Source of the DNA: Methylibium sp964622685 | GTDB taxonomy: Bacteria > Pseudomonadota > Gammaproteobacteria > Burkholderiales > Burkholderiaceae_C | Assembly (NCBI GenBank): GCA_964622685.1 | Contig: CAZUUU010000110.1 | Location: 1 to 10,647 of the forward strand | Length of the DNA: 10,647 nt | Direction of reading: 5' to 3' | Shown: piece after piece, positions 7,383 through 10,647 of the stretch | Position numbering within the stretch: position 1 is the stretch's first letter | Layout: each line of letters opens with the position of its first letter | The notes under the pieces: model-generated | The model's database searches: none | Told to the model about the DNA's origin: nothing | The model's input: only the letters and a program-made list of their open reading frames with translations | Position numbers and translations under genes: made by a program

Positions 7383-9503
7383 TCAGCGCGGCTGCGGCGC
7401 CAGCAGGCTGTCGACCGCGCGTTCGATCAGGTTGCGCTCCTCGACCGGGGCGGCCAGTCCGCCCTGCGCCAGCCGTTCGAGTGCGCGGCGCGTCAGGCCG
7501 TGCGTCAGGCCGAACTCCGCATCGCTGAACAGCCAGTGCGCGCGCGCCGCATCGACCCACACGACGCGCGCCGTCGACCAGCTGCCGCGCGCGACGAGCC
7601 GGCACCACTGGCCCACGGCCAGGTGACGCAGCCAGGCCCGCGCGTCGGCCGGACCGGGCGCATCGGGCATCAGCTCGGCCGGCACGGTCTCGAGCGTGCC
7701 GATGTCGAACATCGAGTCGCCGCTCGCCGGCGCGACGACGCGGGGCGGCGGCAGGTCCTCGTCGCGCAGGCGCCGGACGATCTCCTGCGGGCTTGCCTCG
7801 CGCGCGGCCGGCGCGGCGCCTGGCCGCAGCAGTTCGGTGTGGCGCGCCATCAGCAGCGCCAGCAGCGTCTCGCGCCGTGCCGCCGGCAGGCCGCTGCGCG
7901 CCATGCCCAGCTGCAGCCGCTGCACCAGACCCGGCACGCTGGCGAGCAGGCGCCGCCGGTCGCCGTCGCTGCGCAGCGGCGCCAGGCTGACCAGCAGGTC
8001 GGGCACGACCGCCAGCAGGCCGCGCGTCGATTCCGCGTGCTCGCCGTCCTGCAGCACCGCCTGGGTCAATGTCTCGACCCAGGGGCCGGCGAGGAAGTCC
8101 TGCAGTTCGGGATCGAGCGTCACGGCATCCTCCGCCGCCTGCGACGGCGCTGCGCGGCCCTCGACGTGCCACCGGCCTGCCGCCTCCTGGATCTGCAGCC
8201 GGACCTGGCGCCGCAGCGCCTCGTGCAGCAGCGTGCGGCGCGCTGCCGCCTGCAGCTTGGCGATCGGCGCGGCCGCGTCGCGCCGTTCGGCGTCGAGCTC
8301 GGCGACCAGCAGCGCGTCGAGCGCAGCCAGCGCCTCGGCGTGCTGGGCCGCATCGGGTCGCGATGCGGCCTGGAGCGCCTCGAACAGGCGCCTCACCTCC
8401 ACCAGCAGCGCGCGCAGCCGCGGATCGGCATCGTCCTGGAAACCCGCCGCGTGCGTGGCCAGGCGGATCATCAGCTGCCAGCTCGGGTGGGTGTGGTCCT
8501 CCAGCAGCCGCGGCTCGCGGATCGCGATACGCAGCAGCGGTCCCTGCAGCAGGCCGAGCGCCTGGCGCACCGACGGCAGCAGCAAGGCATCGTCGAGCAC
8601 GGCGTCGAAGACATGCGCGACCAGCAGCATGACCTCCCGGTCATCGTCGTGGCGCGCCATCGAGGCCAGGTCGGGCAGGCGTTCGAGCAGGCGGCGCGGC
8701 GCCGGGTCGGCGCCGGCGTGCGGGTCCGTGTCGAGCGCCTGCGCGAGGCCCAGGTCGAGCCTGATCAGCGCGTCGGGTGCCGGCGGCGGCGCGGCCCGGC
8801 CGGTCAGGCGGCCGCGCAGTTCGTCGAGCGCGCCCGGCCGCGTGAGATCGACGCCGGAGTTCGGTGCCGGCAGGCGGCGTGCGCCCGGCGGCGCGCTGGC
8901 CTGCCAGGTCGCGGCGGCCACGCCCCAGTCGGCAAGCCGCCGCCCGGCGTCGATCGACACCTGCTTCAGCGCGCGGCCCAGCGGCGCGCTGCTGGCGCGC
9001 ATCAGGGCACGACGGGCCGACGCGTCGAGCCCGAGCACTGCGCTCGCGTCCCACACGGCCTGCACGACGAGTGGCGGACGCAGCAGGTTGGCATGGCGCC
9101 CCACGGTGGCCTGGCCGCGCAGGCTGGCACTGCGGGCCTGCAGGTCGCGGACATGGTCCTCGAGCAGGACCTCGACCTCCTGCACCGCGCGCAGCAGTTC
9201 GATGTTCTGGTCGGCGGCCTCCTCGTCGACCAGGGTCAGCGCCTGCGCCGACCAGGCCGGCCGCTCGGCCGAGGCCGCGGCGGCCGGCGAGGACCCGGCC
9301 AGATCGTCCTGCCAGGCAGCGACGAGCAACTCGCCGACCCGATGCGCCCACGCGGCGTGCCGATCGCGCAGTGCGGACTGGACATCGACCGCCACCGATG
9401 TCTTCAGGGCCAGCCGGGCGTCGCGCGCGACACGCGCCATCCACTGCGGCACCTGCGCCAACTGGTCGTCGAGAAAAGCCTGCAGCAGCGGCGAAGCGGC
9501 CAT
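7383..9503 (-). CDS. DUF1631 family protein
   Basis: This 706-residue protein matches the DUF1631 family, whose biochemical role I do not know. The most telling stretch is residues 286-345: DDDREVMLLVAHVFDAVLDD, then LLQGPLLRIAIREPRLL and HPSWQLMIRLA, the conserved core. The rest is mostly Ala/Leu/Arg-rich helix. Near the C-terminus, about residues 622-650 (HLAVGQWCRLVARGSW, ARVVWVDAARAHWLFSD) look like a small beta domain of the kind that ends other members. There is no signal peptide or membrane segment, so it is probably cytoplasmic. The frame is open upstream to 9692, but that part overlaps the groEL terminator and groEL 3' end. The ATG at 9503 gives a sensible N-terminus (MAASPLLQAFLDDQL). 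GATAAT ends 6 bases upstream and there is no Shine-Dalgarno. The 50-base gap to the patatin gene would allow co-transcription. Confidence 0.88.
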   Translation of the reverse strand: MAASPLLQAFLDDQLAQVPQWMARVARDARLALKTSVAVDVQSALRDRHAAWAHRVGELLVAAWQDDLAGSSPAAAASAERPAWSAQALTLVDEEAADQNIELLRAVQEVEVLLEDHVRDLQARSASLRGQATVGRHANLLRPPLVVQAVWDASAVLGLDASARRALMRASSAPLGRALKQVSIDAGRRLADWGVAAATWQASAPPGARRLPAPNSGVDLTRPGALDELRGRLTGRAAPPPAPDALIRLDLGLAQALDTDPHAGADPAPRRLLERLPDLASMARHDDDREVMLLVAHVFDAVLDDALLLPSVRQALGLLQGPLLRIAIREPRLLEDHTHPSWQLMIRLATHAAGFQDDADPRLRALLVEVRRLFEALQAASRPDAAQHAEALAALDALLVAELDAERRDAAAPIAKLQAAARRTLLHEALRRQVRLQIQEAAGRWHVEGRAAPSQAAEDAVTLDPELQDFLAGPWVETLTQAVLQDGEHAESTRGLLAVVPDLLVSLAPLRSDGDRRRLLASVPGLVQRLQLGMARSGLPAARRETLLALLMARHTELLRPGAAPAAREASPQEIVRRLRDEDLPPPRVVAPASGDSMFDIGTLETVPAELMPDAPGPADARAWLRHLAVGQWCRLVARGSWSTARVVWVDAARAHWLFSDAEFGLTHGLTRRALERLAQGGLAAPVEERNLIERAVDSLLAPQPR

Positions 9504-9509
9504 GGCCCG

Positions 9510-9515
9510 ATTATC
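9510..9515 (-). promoter_or_regulatory. -10-like GATAAT directly upstream of the DUF1631 gene
   Basis: GATAAT (five of six consensus positions) is followed by CGGGCC and then ATG, so +1 would fall on the start codon. It lies downstream of the groEL terminator, as expected for an independent promoter. No good -35 was recognised. Confidence 0.45.
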
Positions 9516-9553
9516 TGAGCCGTCGCGCGTCGCTCGCCGCTGTTCGGCCGCCC

Positions 9554-9583
9554 AAAAGAAAAGGGCCACCGTGTGGTGGCCCT
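9554..9583 (-). terminator. Intrinsic terminator of groEL
   Basis: Read on the minus strand, a 9-base perfect stem (AGGGCCACC / GGTGGCCCT, loop ACAC) is followed by TTTTCTTTT. This is a textbook Rho-independent terminator 62 bases beyond the groEL stop codon, and it insulates the DUF1631 gene from strong chaperonin transcription. Confidence 0.92.
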
Positions 9584-9645
9584 CTCCAACGGTCGGCGCG
9601 TTGAGCGGCCCCAGCCGCTCGAACGCGCGCCCCGAAACGCCGGAC

Positions 9646-10647
<1,002 letters not shown>

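Noticed and set aside
5092..7626. An 844-codon plus-strand open frame opposite the patatin gene
   Set aside because: Low-complexity Ala/Arg/Val/Gln composition and no motif; antisense shadow of a well-supported gene.
7333..8172. An upstream extension of the patatin frame
   Set aside because: It overlaps the DUF1631 gene on the same strand and encodes Arg/Ala/Gly-rich filler; the true signal peptide starts at 7332.
7500..9518. A 672-codon plus-strand open frame opposite the DUF1631 gene
   Set aside because: Same shadow composition; the minus-strand frame has family motifs and a sensible start.

Overview
The window looks like ordinary core chromosome from a very GC-rich betaproteobacterium. 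The best fit is Burkholderiales of the Rubrivivax/Leptothrix/Methylibium type. The pointers are third positions nearly saturated with G/C, the divergent cytochrome c4 / engB pair, a DUF1631 gene, and an MsrP whose N-terminus resembles Burkholderiales versions. I inferred the lineage from protein character and gene order, with no database search. There is no sign of a mobile element, tRNA, rRNA or CRISPR array. No gene-free stretch exceeds 300 bases.

Left part (1-2737). On the minus strand, reading right to left, are a diheme cytochrome c4, a small conserved protein of unknown function, and the first 238 residues of msrP, the Tat-exported molybdoenzyme that repairs oxidised methionines in the periplasm. 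msrP continues off the left edge. A close match to an ECF/RpoE-type promoter (GGAACTT-N16-GTCCTGA) stands just upstream of msrP, next to a nested perfect inverted repeat. engB, an essential ribosome-assembly GTPase, diverges from cytochrome c4 across 75 bases that hold one AT-rich promoter island.

Middle part (2738-5015). Two plus-strand hydrolases of the alpha/beta fold follow engB. The first is a DUF900-type serine hydrolase with a CHSMG nucleophile elbow. The second resembles epoxide hydrolases and haloalkane dehalogenases and has an Asp nucleophile. Each has its own promoter-like sequence, so they need not form an operon.

Right part (5044-10647). The minus strand carries the last 333 residues of the chaperonin GroEL, its clear intrinsic terminator, a DUF1631 gene, and a patatin phospholipase fused to an outer-membrane barrel (PlpD-type). 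The DUF1631 and patatin genes are 50 bases apart.

The most interesting signal is regulatory. Several genes (msrP, engB, the patatin gene, the DUF1631 gene) have no Shine-Dalgarno sequence. Instead, a -10-like element ends 5 to 7 bases before the ATG, which would place the transcription start on or beside the start codon. That suggests leaderless mRNAs. I found no convincing undescribed multi-gene system; most long extra reading frames here are GC-rich antisense shadows.
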